DNA of 64,000 nucleotides, taken from Acidimicrobiia bacterium (GTDB lineage: Bacteria > Actinomycetota > Acidimicrobiia > IMCC26256 > DASPTH01). Each line of letters opens with the position of its first letter. The first letter of the stretch is position 1. The stretch spans positions 51,625-115,624 of the forward strand of contig JBBDHW010000024.1 of NCBI GenBank assembly GCA_040880805.1, read 5' to 3'. Position numbers and translations under genes: made by a program. Below are positions 17,771 through 26,138 of the stretch, piece after piece. The notes beneath the pieces were generated by a model. It was given only the letters and a program-made list of their open reading frames with translations. It did no database searches and was not told where the DNA came from.

Positions 17771-18546
17771 CCTGGGTCGACAGCCACTGCCATCTTCCGT
17801 CGCTCAGCGGCGGAGCCGACGCCGCGCTCGAGCGCGCCCGGGCCGCAGGCGTGGAAGCGGTTGTGTGCGTGGGCACTGATCTCGTGGCGTCGCGGGCTTC
17901 GATCGAGGTCGCCGCTCACCACGACGACGTGGTGGCCACCGTTGGCCTGCACCCCCACGTTGCGTCGAAGCTCGCAGTCGTTTGGGACGAGCTCGAGGAA
18001 CTGGCGCGCACGCGGTCGGTCGTCGCGGTCGGTGAGACCGGGTTCGACTTCTATTACGGGCACTCGCCGGCCGAAGACCAGGAGGCCGCGTTCCGGGCGC
18101 AGATCGCGCTGGCCCATCGGCTCGGACTCGCGCTCGTGATCCACACACGCGACGCGTGGGACGACACGTTCCGCGTGCTCGCCGACGAGGGCGTGCCCGA
18201 CCGCACCGTGTTCCACTGCTTCACGGGTGGTCCCGACGAGGCTCGCCGTGCGCTGGCGCTCGGCGCGTACCTCTCGTTCAGCGGGATCGTGTCGTTCAAG
18301 AATGCGGACGACGTGCGCGCCGCCGCCGCGCTCACGCCGCTCGACCGCATGCTCGTCGAGACCGATGCGCCCTACCTCGCGCCGGTCCCACACCGCGGAC
18401 GCGAGAACGAACCCGCGTGGGTGGCGGACGTCGGCGCCGCGCTCGCGGCCGCCACGGGCCGTTCGGCTGACGAAACCGCGGCCTCGACCCGGGAGACCGC
18501 GGCCGCGGTGTTCGGGCATCCTCGGGCGCCGGCGCACCCCGTCTGA
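17767..18546 (+). CDS. tatD: TatD family metal-dependent hydrolase (DNase)
   Basis: TatD proteins are metal-dependent exonucleases of the amidohydrolase fold. In 259 residues: VDSHCHLP (first two metal histidines), VGLHPHVAS, VGETGFDFYYGHS (glutamate), VIHTRDAWDD, FHCFTGGPDEAR, and DRMLVETDAPYLAP (final aspartate). The GTG start overlaps the metG stop (GTGA). The order metG-tatD-rpfB-rsmA-ispE is the one known from Mycobacterium tuberculosis. Confidence 0.93.
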   Translation: MTWVDSHCHLPSLSGGADAALERARAAGVEAVVCVGTDLVASRASIEVAAHHDDVVATVGLHPHVASKLAVVWDELEELARTRSVVAVGETGFDFYYGHSPAEDQEAAFRAQIALAHRLGLALVIHTRDAWDDTFRVLADEGVPDRTVFHCFTGGPDEARRALALGAYLSFSGIVSFKNADDVRAAAALTPLDRMLVETDAPYLAPVPHRGRENEPAWVADVGAALAAATGRSADETAASTRETAAAVFGHPRAPAHPV

Positions 18547-18712
18547 CCTGCCCGGATGCGGAGGGTGTTGGCCGAGCCGAGACCCGTTGGCTACGTTCCC
18601 AGTGTCCCCACGCCTCGCCGGGAGGGCGGACCCGATCGCCGAGCACGCCAGCCGCCACGCGAGCCGGACACCCGGTTCGCGTCCACATCGTCAGCAGGTC
18701 CGCCGCACGCGG

Positions 18713-20098
18713 ATGCCGCGCTTGGGCGCGCATTCCGTCCGGCCGTCACCTGCGCGCGCCGTGCCGTACGACCCCGATTCGTGGCTTCCGGTCCCTGATC
18801 CGTCGGCTTTGCCGTCGCTCGAGGACCTCTCGCTCGACGCGTTGGTATCGCCATCGCCGGCCCGGGCCGAACCTCACGACCCCGCCGCGTGGCTGCCCCT
18901 CCCCGACGACCTCGGGGCGCTGCCATCGTTGGACGAGCTGCTCGCGCCGTCACCCGAAGTCCGTGCCGCTGTCATCGAAGACGCCGAAGCCGTCGTGCGC
19001 GAGGCCGCGGCGGCGGCCGAAGCGGTGGTGGCGCCGTCTCCCGCGCGCGCCGAGCCGCACGACGCCGCGGCGTGGCTGCCCGTGCCCGATCCTCACACGC
19101 TCGTCACCATCCCGGAGCTCGCAGCCGGGTTCGGCCCGCCGGCGCGGCCCCGCGAGCGCCGTCGCGTGGCCCGAAACTTGGCGAGCCTGCGCTCGCTGCT
19201 GCTCGTCCTGCTCGTAGCCGCGACCATCGCGGTGGGAGTACAAGTGGTCAACGGCAACGGTGCTCCGGCCGTGCGCGCCGCGTCCTTCCGGATCACCGTC
19301 GACGTCGACGGTGTGGTCCGCACCGTGAGTACCACCGAGCGGAGCGCGCAGGGTCTCATGCGCACCCTGCACGTCGGCAAGCTGGTCGCGGTGCGGAACA
19401 TCCCGGGGCGTCTGCACGTGGGGTCGGAGGTCGTGCTCCGCACGCGTCACAACGGCGTCCTTGCGGTCGACGGCCAGATGCTGCGCTTCGACTCCGCGTC
19501 GCGCACCGTCGACGAACTGCTCGCTTCGTACAAGGTCGTGCTGTCCGGTGACGACTACATCCAGCCCGCGCACGACGCGCTGCTCGCCAACGGGCAGACG
19601 ATCACGGTCACGCGCGTCGGCGACGACACGAAGCAGCGGTTCGAGAAGATCCCGTTCACCGAAGAACAGCAGCCCGATCCGAACATCAACATCGGCGAGA
19701 CGAGTCTACTGCGCGCCGGTGTGAACGGAACGACGACGATCACATACCGCGAGCGGATCGAGAACGGTGTCGCGGTGGCCACCACCATTCTCTCCAAGGT
19801 TCGGTCGCGCGAGCCGGTGTCGCGGATCGTCGGCTACGGCACCAAGGCCGACTGGCACTGGGACGCGCTCGCCGCGTGCGAGTCGGGCGGGAGGTGGAGC
19901 ACCATCGACGGTGCCCCGGGCGGCTACGACGGCGGGCTCGGTATCGCGCGCAGCACATGGGCCGTGTTCGGCGGGCGCGAGTTCGCGCCGATCGCGGGTC
20001 AGGCCACCCGCGAGGAACAGATCACCGTGGGGGAGCGGATCTACGCCGCCCACGGCTGGTCCGCGTGGGGCTGCGCACGCAACGCGTTGCACTGGTAG
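18713..20098 (+). CDS. rpfB: Resuscitation-promoting factor (RpfB type) with three N-terminal repeats
   Basis: Rpf proteins are muralytic enzymes that cleave peptidoglycan and help exit from dormancy. Residues 161-179 form the membrane segment (SLLLVLLVAATIAVGVQVV). After it come DUF348-type domains (starting FRITVDVDGVVRTVSTTERS), a G5 domain (near KQRFEKIPFTEEQQ), and the C-terminal lysozyme-like Rpf domain with the catalytic glutamate in WDALAACESGGRWS and a C-terminal GWSAWGCARN. Unusually, the cytoplasmic part holds three copies of a repeat of about 28 residues (approx. 11-39, 46-76, 107-136) with the core SPARAxPxDxxxWLPxPD. ATG 18713 is used; the frame is open further upstream, so the repeat region could be longer. 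Secreted and membrane-anchored by position; 166 bp after tatD. Confidence 0.92.
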   Translation: MPRLGAHSVRPSPARAVPYDPDSWLPVPDPSALPSLEDLSLDALVSPSPARAEPHDPAAWLPLPDDLGALPSLDELLAPSPEVRAAVIEDAEAVVREAAAAAEAVVAPSPARAEPHDAAAWLPVPDPHTLVTIPELAAGFGPPARPRERRRVARNLASLRSLLLVLLVAATIAVGVQVVNGNGAPAVRAASFRITVDVDGVVRTVSTTERSAQGLMRTLHVGKLVAVRNIPGRLHVGSEVVLRTRHNGVLAVDGQMLRFDSASRTVDELLASYKVVLSGDDYIQPAHDALLANGQTITVTRVGDDTKQRFEKIPFTEEQQPDPNINIGETSLLRAGVNGTTTITYRERIENGVAVATTILSKVRSREPVSRIVGYGTKADWHWDALAACESGGRWSTIDGAPGGYDGGLGIARSTWAVFGGREFAPIAGQATREEQITVGERIYAAHGWSAWGCARNALHW

Positions 20099-20141
20099 TT
20101 CGCGGGTGAGGGTGTTCGGGCTCCGATAGCTTGTGCGCCCC

Positions 20142-20990
20142 ATGGACATGCTCACGCCGGCGACAGTCCGCGCGCTGCTGACGGAGCACGGGATCCGTCC
20201 GAAGAAGAGCCTCGGACAGCACTTCCTCGCCGATCCCAACACCGCGCGGCGGGTGACGACCCTCGCCGCGGTGCAGCCCGGCGATGCCGTCCTCGAGATC
20301 GGCCCCGGCCTCGGCTCGCTGACCCTCGCGCTCCTCGAGCGCGGCGCGCGCGTACTCGCGCTCGAGGTGGATGCCACGCTCGCACGCGTGCTCGAGTCGG
20401 TGCTCGATCGGGCAGGGGTCGGGCGTGACACGGTCGAGGTGCGAGTGGCCGATGCGGCGTCCGTCGACTGGTCGGCGGTGTTGATGGACGGCTCCGAGTG
20501 GTCGTGCGTGTCGAATCTCCCCTACAACGTGGCGGTACCCGTAGTGGTGCGGCTGCTCGAGGGGGCGCCGGCCGTCACTCGGATCGTGGTGATGGTGCAG
20601 CGAGAGGTGGGGGAACGACTTGCGGCGGGGCCCGGCGATCCTGAATACGGAGCGGTGTCGGTGAAGGTTGCCTACTACGCCGCTGCCTCGTTGCTCGGCA
20701 CCGTGCCGCCGACGGTGTTCGTCCCGCGACCGAAGGTGGAGTCTGCGCTCGTGGGCCTGCGCCGGCGGGAGGCACCGCCGGTGTCGGTGCCGTCGGAGGC
20801 CGAACTGTTCGCGCTCGTCCGCAGCGGGTTCGCGCAGCGGCGCAAGATGCTCCGCAGCTCGCTGCGTCCGGTGCTCGGCGCGCAGGCCGCGCAGGTGCTC
20901 GAAGCTGCCGGTGTGGCGCCCACTGCGCGTGCAGAGACGCTCGGCCTGGAGGAGTGGGCGGCGCTCGCTCGGAGCGCGGCAGCAGCATGA
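20142..20990 (+). CDS. rsmA: 16S rRNA dimethyladenosine transferase
   Basis: RsmA (KsgA) dimethylates A1518 and A1519 near the 3-prime end of 16S rRNA. The 282-residue protein has KKSLGQHFLADPN, the SAM motif VLEIGPGLGSLTLALLERG, and the catalytic NLPYNVAVPVV, with PPTVFVPRPKVESALV and FAQRRKMLRSSLRP in the C-terminal part. ATG 20142 is taken; GTG 20133 and ATG 20148 are alternatives. The stop overlaps the ispE start (ATGA). Confidence 0.96.
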   Translation: MDMLTPATVRALLTEHGIRPKKSLGQHFLADPNTARRVTTLAAVQPGDAVLEIGPGLGSLTLALLERGARVLALEVDATLARVLESVLDRAGVGRDTVEVRVADAASVDWSAVLMDGSEWSCVSNLPYNVAVPVVVRLLEGAPAVTRIVVMVQREVGERLAAGPGDPEYGAVSVKVAYYAAASLLGTVPPTVFVPRPKVESALVGLRRREAPPVSVPSEAELFALVRSGFAQRRKMLRSSLRPVLGAQAAQVLEAAGVAPTARAETLGLEEWAALARSAAAA

Positions 20991-21877
20991 GGCTCGCACG
21001 CGTGCGCGCCACCGCGTACCCGAAGCTCACGCTCTCGTTGCGGGTCCTCGGGCGGCGTCCTGATGGCTTCCACGACCTCGACGCGCTGGTCGTGTCGCTC
21101 GGCCAGCCGCACGACGTGCTCGAGGCGTACGCGGTACCGGCGCCGGGTGGCGTGCAGGTGGAAGTGGTCGGCGACGACGCGGCGAAGGACGTGCCCACCG
21201 ACCATCGAAATCTCGCGTTCATCGCGGCGGAGAAGCTCCTGGTGCGCGCGGGTCGCTCGGGGCACGGCGTCCGCCTCGTCGTGCGAAAGCAGATTCCTCC
21301 GGGCGCCGGGCTCGGCGGTGCGTCGGCGGACGCCGCGGCCGCGCTGCTCACGGTTCGCCGGCTCCTCGACGTCGACGTCGACGACGCGGGCATCGCCGAG
21401 CTCGCGGCCGAGATCGGTTCCGACGTGTCGTTCTGCGTGTGGGGTGGCGCGGCCTGGATGCGCGGGCGCGGCGAAGTGATCGAGGACGTGTCGCTGCCGC
21501 ACGGTATTGGTTTCGTCGTCGCGATCCCCCCGTTCCGCCTGTCGACGCAGGAGGTGTACCGCACGTGGGACGATATGGGCGGCCCGCGCGCCACGCGCAC
21601 CGTGCCCGCACCGCGTCGGGTGAGCGCGCTCCTGCCCGAGCTTGCGAACGATCTCGAGCCGGCGGCCGAGGCGCTCGAGCCACGCCTGGTGGAGTTCCGC
21701 ACCGCGCTCGAGGCAACCACCGAGCGTCCCGCGTTGCTCGCCGGGAGCGGATCGGCCTATGTGGTGCCGGTGCAGGACGCACGCGCGCTCCCGCGCCTGG
21801 CCGAGGAAGTGAGCCGTCGCCTGCGTGTCCCCGTGGTCGGCACCACGACCGTCTCGCGCGGCGTGCGCCTCGCCTGA
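20987..21877 (+). CDS. ispE: 4-diphosphocytidyl-2-C-methyl-D-erythritol kinase
   Basis: IspE is the GHMP kinase of the MEP isoprenoid pathway, phosphorylating CDP-methylerythritol. The 296-residue protein shows YPKLTLSLRVLGRRPDGFHD at the N-terminus and the ATP loop PPGAGLGGASADAAAALLT, then IGSDVSFCVWGGAAWMRGRG. Coupled to rsmA by ATGA. A 47-nt palindrome begins 10 nt after the stop. Confidence 0.95.
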   Translation: MRLARVRATAYPKLTLSLRVLGRRPDGFHDLDALVVSLGQPHDVLEAYAVPAPGGVQVEVVGDDAAKDVPTDHRNLAFIAAEKLLVRAGRSGHGVRLVVRKQIPPGAGLGGASADAAAALLTVRRLLDVDVDDAGIAELAAEIGSDVSFCVWGGAAWMRGRGEVIEDVSLPHGIGFVVAIPPFRLSTQEVYRTWDDMGGPRATRTVPAPRRVSALLPELANDLEPAAEALEPRLVEFRTALEATTERPALLAGSGSAYVVPVQDARALPRLAEEVSRRLRVPVVGTTTVSRGVRLA

Positions 21878-21887
21878 TCTCGCAACG

Positions 21888-21934
21888 AACCTGCGTCAGC
21901 AGAGGGCGTATAGCGCCCACAGCTGACGCAAGTT
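21888..21934. repeat. 47-nt palindromic repeat, copy 3
   Basis: Arms AACCTGCGTCAGC and GCTGACGCAAGTT pair over 13 positions with one mismatch, and an inner GGGCG-TATAG-CGCCC hairpin extends the stem. It fills the gap between the converging ispE and bS22 genes. Read on the minus strand it is almost identical to copy 4 at 40202. Confidence 0.8.
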
Positions 21935-21948
21935 GGAGGTCGGGTGCC

Positions 21949-22050
21949 TCAGCGGCCCTGCTGGCGGCGCTGCCAGCGCGTGCGCTTGAGAAGCTTCTTG
22001 TGCTTCTTCTTCCGCATTCGCTTGCGGCGCTTCTTGATCAGGGAGCCCAT
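21949..22050 (-). CDS. Ribosomal protein bS22, 33 residues
   Basis: A 33-residue basic peptide starting MGSLIKKRRKRMRKKKHKKL and ending RTRWQRRQQGR. This matches the small actinobacterial 30S protein bS22 (AURKAIP1/COX24-like), known from mycobacterial ribosome structures, whose homologues begin MGSVIKKRRKRM. It is shorter than standard ORF cutoffs. Convergent with ispE across a palindromic repeat. Confidence 0.9.
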   Translation of the reverse strand: MGSLIKKRRKRMRKKKHKKLLKRTRWQRRQQGR

Positions 22051-22137
22051 GGCGGCGTGAACGCTAGTCGCGCAACGGCTTTGCGCCACAACCGTGTCCA
22101 AAACTCCGGCCGGTCGAGAGTAGGGTCGAGGGAACGA

Positions 22138-22211
22138 TCGGGGGTGGTGTAACGGCAGCACGGGGTCCTTTGGAGTCCCAAGTCGAGGTTCGAGACCTCG
22201 CCCCCGAGCCA
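22138..22211 (+). tRNA. tRNA-Gln (anticodon TTG)
   Basis: Acceptor TCGGGGG pairs with CCCCCGA, followed by G and an encoded CCA. The D arm is GTGT-AACGGCA-GCAC like other actinobacterial tRNA-Gln; the T arm is CGAGG-TTCGAGA-CCTCG. The anticodon loop is CTTTGGA with TTG at 22170-22172, reading CAA. The anticodon stem GGGTC/GTCCC has one T-T mismatch. It lies between bS22 and glmU. Confidence 0.92.
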
Positions 22212-22281
22212 CGACCACCTCGTGAGGGAAAGCGCAACGAGCGAGCCAGAACGAGTGAGAAGGGGAAGGAAAGCACGAGAG

Positions 22282-23724
22282 ATGCCCGGTCAGCACCGTC
22301 GCCCGCTCTCTGCTGTCGTGCCCGCCGCAGGCGAGGGCACGCGCATGCGGTCCGGCACGCCCAAGATGCTGCACCCGCTGTGCGGCCGTCCCATGGTCCT
22401 GCACGTGCTCGACTCCCTCGCCGCGCTCCCGCTCGACCGAATCGTGGTCGTCGTCGGTCACGGCGCCGAAGACGTGGCGAAGACCATCCAGGAGAACCTC
22501 GTCACCGACGTGCCGGTCGAGTTCGTCGAGCAGACCGTCCAGCGCGGCACCGGCGACGCGGTCGCGGTGGGACTCACGGCGTTCGCGGACGAGCTCGACG
22601 GCGAGGACGACGTACTCGTCGTGTTCGCCGATGCACCGCTGCTCCGCCCCGAGACGCTCGCGATGCTCGCTACCGAGCATCGTCTCGGCGACGCGGCAGC
22701 AACGCTGCTCACCGCGCGACTCGACGACCCGTCGAGCTACGGGCGTGTGGTGCGTGACGCGAGCGATCACGTCGAGCGCATCGTCGAAGAGCCGGACGCC
22801 ACGCCCGAAGAGCTCGCGCTCGACGAAGTCAACCCGTCGATCTACTGCTTCCGGCGCGGGCTTCTCGCGCCCGCTTTGCGCCGTCTCGTTCCCGAGAACG
22901 CGCAGGGCGAGTACTACCTCACCGACGTCGTCGCCGTGCTGCGCCAGGCCGGGCACGTCGTCGACGGCATCGAGGTCGACGACCCAATGGAGGTCTTGCA
23001 GGTCAACGACCGCGCGCAGCTCGCGGTGGCCGAGGCCGAGCTGCGGAGGCGCATCAACGACCGATGGATGCGGGCCGGCGTCACGATGGTCGATCCCAGC
23101 CACACCTACATCGACGCATCGGTCGAGCTCGAACCCGACATCCGCTTGCTGCCGGGCACGATCCTCGAGGGGCACACCGTCGTGCACGGCGGCTCGGTGA
23201 TCGGGCCCGACGTACAGCTCGTCGACACCGTCGTCGGGCGCGACGTCGTGATCCGCCAGTCGGTCGCGTTCGAGTGCGAGATCGGCGACCGGGTTACCTG
23301 CGGCCCGTACGCGTCGTTGCGTCCGGGCACCCGAGTGGCCGACGACGCGCATCTCGGGACATTCGTCGAGATCAAGAACAGCGAGATCGGTACCGGCGCC
23401 AAAGTGCCGCACCTCTCCTACGTGGGCGACGCCGACGTAGGAGAGCGCACCAATATCGGGGCGGGCAACATCACCGCGAACTACGACGGGCGCCGGAAGC
23501 ATCGCACGAAGATCGGCAAAGACGTACGCAGCGGGTCGAACACCGTCTTCGTTGCACCGGTCGAGGTAGGCGACGGCGCACACACGGGGGCGGGCGCGGT
23601 GGTGAACCGTGACGTGCCGCCGGGTGCGATGGCCAAAGGTGTGCCGGCGAGGATCGAGGAAGAGTGGGTGGCGAAGCGCGACAATGACGAGGCGGACGAC
23701 GGAGAGAACGGCGAAGGGGCGTAA
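22282..23724 (+). CDS. glmU: Bifunctional GlcNAc-1-P uridylyltransferase / GlcN-1-P acetyltransferase
   Basis: GlmU makes UDP-GlcNAc for peptidoglycan. The 480-residue protein has the nucleotidyltransferase domain (VVPAAGEGTRMRSGTPKMLH, residues 12-31; QRGTGDAVAVGL; VVFADAPLL) and a left-handed beta-helix acetyltransferase domain (CGPYASLRPGTRVADDAHLG, FVEIKNSEIG, LSYVGDADVGERTNIGAGNI, ANYDGRRKHRTKIG). ATG 22282 is chosen: it follows a purine-rich stretch AGGGGAAGGAAAGC and begins at the domain, whereas an earlier in-frame start would lie right against the tRNA. Confidence 0.96.
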   Translation: MPGQHRRPLSAVVPAAGEGTRMRSGTPKMLHPLCGRPMVLHVLDSLAALPLDRIVVVVGHGAEDVAKTIQENLVTDVPVEFVEQTVQRGTGDAVAVGLTAFADELDGEDDVLVVFADAPLLRPETLAMLATEHRLGDAAATLLTARLDDPSSYGRVVRDASDHVERIVEEPDATPEELALDEVNPSIYCFRRGLLAPALRRLVPENAQGEYYLTDVVAVLRQAGHVVDGIEVDDPMEVLQVNDRAQLAVAEAELRRRINDRWMRAGVTMVDPSHTYIDASVELEPDIRLLPGTILEGHTVVHGGSVIGPDVQLVDTVVGRDVVIRQSVAFECEIGDRVTCGPYASLRPGTRVADDAHLGTFVEIKNSEIGTGAKVPHLSYVGDADVGERTNIGAGNITANYDGRRKHRTKIGKDVRSGSNTVFVAPVEVGDGAHTGAGAVVNRDVPPGAMAKGVPARIEEEWVAKRDNDEADDGENGEGA

Positions 23725-23728
23725 CCCG

Positions 23729-24715
23729 ATGGAGTTGGTCTCGAAGAAGCGGTTGCTGCTCTTCGCGGGTCGTGGCCACACCGCGCTCTCCGAGGAGATC
23801 GCCGAGAACCTGAAAGTTCCGCTCGCGCCGGTGACGCTCTCGAGCTTCTCCAACGGCGAGCTGTACTGCCGCTACGACGACAGCATCCGCGGTGCCGACG
23901 TGTTCGTGCTCCAGACGCACTGCGAGCCGATCAACGATCGCATCATCGAGCAGCTCATCATGATCGACGCCGCGAAGCGCGCGTCGGCGCGCCGTATCAC
24001 GGCGGTGTCACCGTTCTACGGCTACGCGCGTCAAGATCGGAAGGCAGAGGGACGCGAGCCGATCACCGCGCGTCTTCTCGCCGACTTGCTCACCGCCTCG
24101 GGTGCCGATCGCGTCGTCACCGTCGACCTGCACACGGGGCAGATCCAGGGGTTCTTCGACTTCCCGGTCGACCACCTCACCGCGGTGCCGCTGATCGCCG
24201 ACTACGTGGGCCGCGAGATCACGGGCGAAGCCGTCACTGTTGTCGCTCCCGACGCGGGTGGCGGCAAGCTCGCCCGCCGGTTCGCGAACTGCCTCGTCGA
24301 GACCGGCACCGCCGCCGAGCTCGCGTTCGTCGACAAGCACCGCCCGAAGGGCACGCATAACGTCGCCGTCGCCACCGAGGTGGTCGGCGCGGTCGAGGGG
24401 CGCACCTGCGTGCTGATCGACGACATGATCGACACCGGCGGCACGCTCACGAGCGCGGCGCAGCTCCTCGTGGAGCGCGGCGCGGAGTCGATCATCATCG
24501 CCGCCACCCACGGCCTGCTGTCCGGCCCCGCCGTCGACAGGCTCAAGAACGCTCCTATCCGCGAGGTCGTCGTCACGAACACGCTGCCGATCCCCGACGA
24601 CAAGCACTTCGACAGCCTCACGGTGCTCTCGATCGCGCCGATCGTTGCCGAGGCGCTCGACGCCGTGTTCTGCGACACCAGCGTCAGCGAGATCTTCCGG
24701 GGCGACAACCTGTAG
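23729..24715 (+). CDS. prs: Ribose-phosphate pyrophosphokinase
   Basis: Prs makes PRPP from ribose-5-phosphate and ATP for nucleotide, histidine and tryptophan synthesis. The 328-residue protein has FSNGELYCRYDDSIRGADVF, the RQD block YGYARQDRKAEGREPITARL, VDLHTGQIQGFFD, VAPDAGGGKLARRFA, and the PRPP loop LIDDMIDTGGTLTSAA. ATG lies 4 nt after the glmU stop; glmU-prs is a common actinobacterial pair. Confidence 0.97.
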   Translation: MELVSKKRLLLFAGRGHTALSEEIAENLKVPLAPVTLSSFSNGELYCRYDDSIRGADVFVLQTHCEPINDRIIEQLIMIDAAKRASARRITAVSPFYGYARQDRKAEGREPITARLLADLLTASGADRVVTVDLHTGQIQGFFDFPVDHLTAVPLIADYVGREITGEAVTVVAPDAGGGKLARRFANCLVETGTAAELAFVDKHRPKGTHNVAVATEVVGAVEGRTCVLIDDMIDTGGTLTSAAQLLVERGAESIIIAATHGLLSGPAVDRLKNAPIREVVVTNTLPIPDDKHFDSLTVLSIAPIVAEALDAVFCDTSVSEIFRGDNL

Positions 24716-24780
24716 ACTGACGGGCCTTCCGACCGCCCTATCTCCCGGCCCTTCCTCGGCTCCGAAAGGTTCCGCGCGCC

Positions 24781-25455
24781 ATGCCCGACATCACCCTCGC
24801 TGCAGTTCCGCGGTCTGACCTCGGCTCCCGCCCTGCCGGGCGGCTGCGCCGCGAGGGCTTTGTGCCGGCCGTCGTGTACGGCCTCGGCAACGACACCGTC
24901 ACCGTCACCGTGCCGTCGCGCGACCTTGGCCGCATCCTCTCGGGGGAGAGTGGCGCCAACACGTTGATCAACCTCGAGCTGGGTGGCGACTCCATGCTCA
25001 CTCTCGTCCGGCAGATCCAGCGCCACCCCACGCGGGATGAGCTGGTCCACGTCGACTTCATCCGTATCCGCCGCGACGTCGCGGTGGCCGCCGATGTGCC
25101 GCTGCACCTCCTGGGCGAGCCCGCGGGCGTGCGCGACGGCGGACTGCTCGAGCAACTCGTGTTCAGCGTCACCGTGGAAGCCATGCCGGGGAACATTCCG
25201 GTGGTGTTCGAGCTCGACGTGTCGGAGCTCGTGATCGGTGACCAGCGCCGTGCGTCCGACCTCTCACTCCCGGCCGACGTCACGACCCAACTCGATCCCG
25301 AGACCGTCGTCGCACAGGTCGCGGCACCGCGCGTCGTGGTCGAGGAAGAGGTCGAGGAGGAGCCGGTCGAGGGCGAAGAGGGCGAGGCCGTCGAAGGCGC
25401 CGCTGCCGAGGCGCCGAGTGGGGCGCCGTCCGAGGGCGGCGACGGCGGCGAGTAG
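24781..25455 (+). CDS. rplY: Ribosomal protein bL25 (CTC family)
   Basis: Binds 5S rRNA. The 224-residue protein has the L25 RNA-binding domain (GSRPAGRLRREGFVPAVVYG, QRHPTRDELVHVDFIRI) and the CTC-type C-terminal beta domain (residues about 95-190). The tail from about residue 190 is acidic and glycine/alanine rich (EEEVEEEPVEGEEGEAVEG), typical of actinobacterial members. Sits 65 bp after prs and 6 bp before pth. Confidence 0.95.
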   Translation: MPDITLAAVPRSDLGSRPAGRLRREGFVPAVVYGLGNDTVTVTVPSRDLGRILSGESGANTLINLELGGDSMLTLVRQIQRHPTRDELVHVDFIRIRRDVAVAADVPLHLLGEPAGVRDGGLLEQLVFSVTVEAMPGNIPVVFELDVSELVIGDQRRASDLSLPADVTTQLDPETVVAQVAAPRVVVEEEVEEEPVEGEEGEAVEGAAAEAPSGAPSEGGDGGE

Positions 25456-25461
25456 CTCGCC

Positions 25462-26067
25462 GTGAGACTGCGGCGGCCCGGTCGCGCGCCGCGCTCGGGC
25501 ACGCGCGCCGACCTGCTCGTCGTGGGGCTCGGCAATCCGGGCGACGAGTACGCACACACGCGGCACAACGTCGGCGCGGACACGGTCGAGCTGCTCGCCA
25601 AGCGTCAGGGCGCGTCGCTGCGCAAGAGCAAAGAGCGGGCGCGGACAGTCGAGGTCACGATCGGCGGCAAGCGCGTCGCGCTCGCGGTGCCGCTCACGTT
25701 CATGAACGACTCCGGCCTCGCGGTCGCCGCGTTGGCGCGCCGGTTCGGCGTGGAGCCCACCCAGATCGTGATCGTGCACGACGAGCTCGACCTTCCCACT
25801 GCCGTGCTGCGGGTGAAGTCGGGTGGCGGGCTCGCGGGCCACAACGGCCTCCGTTCGATCTCGTCGCACCTGCACTCCGACGACTATCAGCGCGTGCGCA
25901 TCGGCGTCGACAAGCCGCAGTCGAAGGAGCGTGGGGTCGATCATGTACTGCGCCGGTTCTCGAAGCGGGAGCGCGGCGAGATCGCCGTGACGATCGAACA
26001 GGCTGCGGATGCGGTCGAGTGCATCGCGACCGACGGCGTCGATGTCGCGATGAACCGCTTCAACTGA
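25462..26067 (+). CDS. pth: Peptidyl-tRNA hydrolase
   Basis: Recycles peptidyl-tRNA by ester hydrolysis. The 201-residue protein has DLLVVGLGNPGDEYAHTRHN with the catalytic histidine, PLTFMNDSG, VHDELDLP (aspartate), SGGGLAGHNGLRSI, and RVRIGVDKP, in the family order. The GTG start gives an N-terminal basic extension of about 16 residues. The ligand asparagine and catalytic residues are intact. rplY-pth-mfd order is conserved in actinobacteria. Confidence 0.95.
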   Translation: MRLRRPGRAPRSGTRADLLVVGLGNPGDEYAHTRHNVGADTVELLAKRQGASLRKSKERARTVEVTIGGKRVALAVPLTFMNDSGLAVAALARRFGVEPTQIVIVHDELDLPTAVLRVKSGGGLAGHNGLRSISSHLHSDDYQRVRIGVDKPQSKERGVDHVLRRFSKRERGEIAVTIEQAADAVECIATDGVDVAMNRFN

Positions 26068-26098
26068 CGCCTGATCGACGCGTAACATGGTGCTCTGA

Positions 26099-26122
26099 CC
26101 CGGGTACCGCGCGGTATCCGGG
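26099..26122. terminator. Hairpin between pth and mfd
   Basis: A 24-nt inverted repeat: CCCGGGTACCGC pairs with GCGGTATCCGGG with one G-T. It lies 31 nt after the pth stop and 16 nt before the mfd start. It may attenuate transcription from pth into mfd; no T run follows, so the function is uncertain. Confidence 0.4.
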
Positions 26123-26138
26123 CCTTCGTCGCGTCCCT

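Noticed and set aside
18547-18712. A c-di-AMP (ydaO-type) riboswitch upstream of rpfB, as found for some rpf genes
   Set aside because: I could not find the conserved ydaO core blocks in these 166 bases.
21949-23853. Long minus-strand frame covering bS22, the tRNA and most of glmU
   Set aside because: Only its last 33 codons (bS22) are real; the rest is antisense to glmU and compositionally noise.
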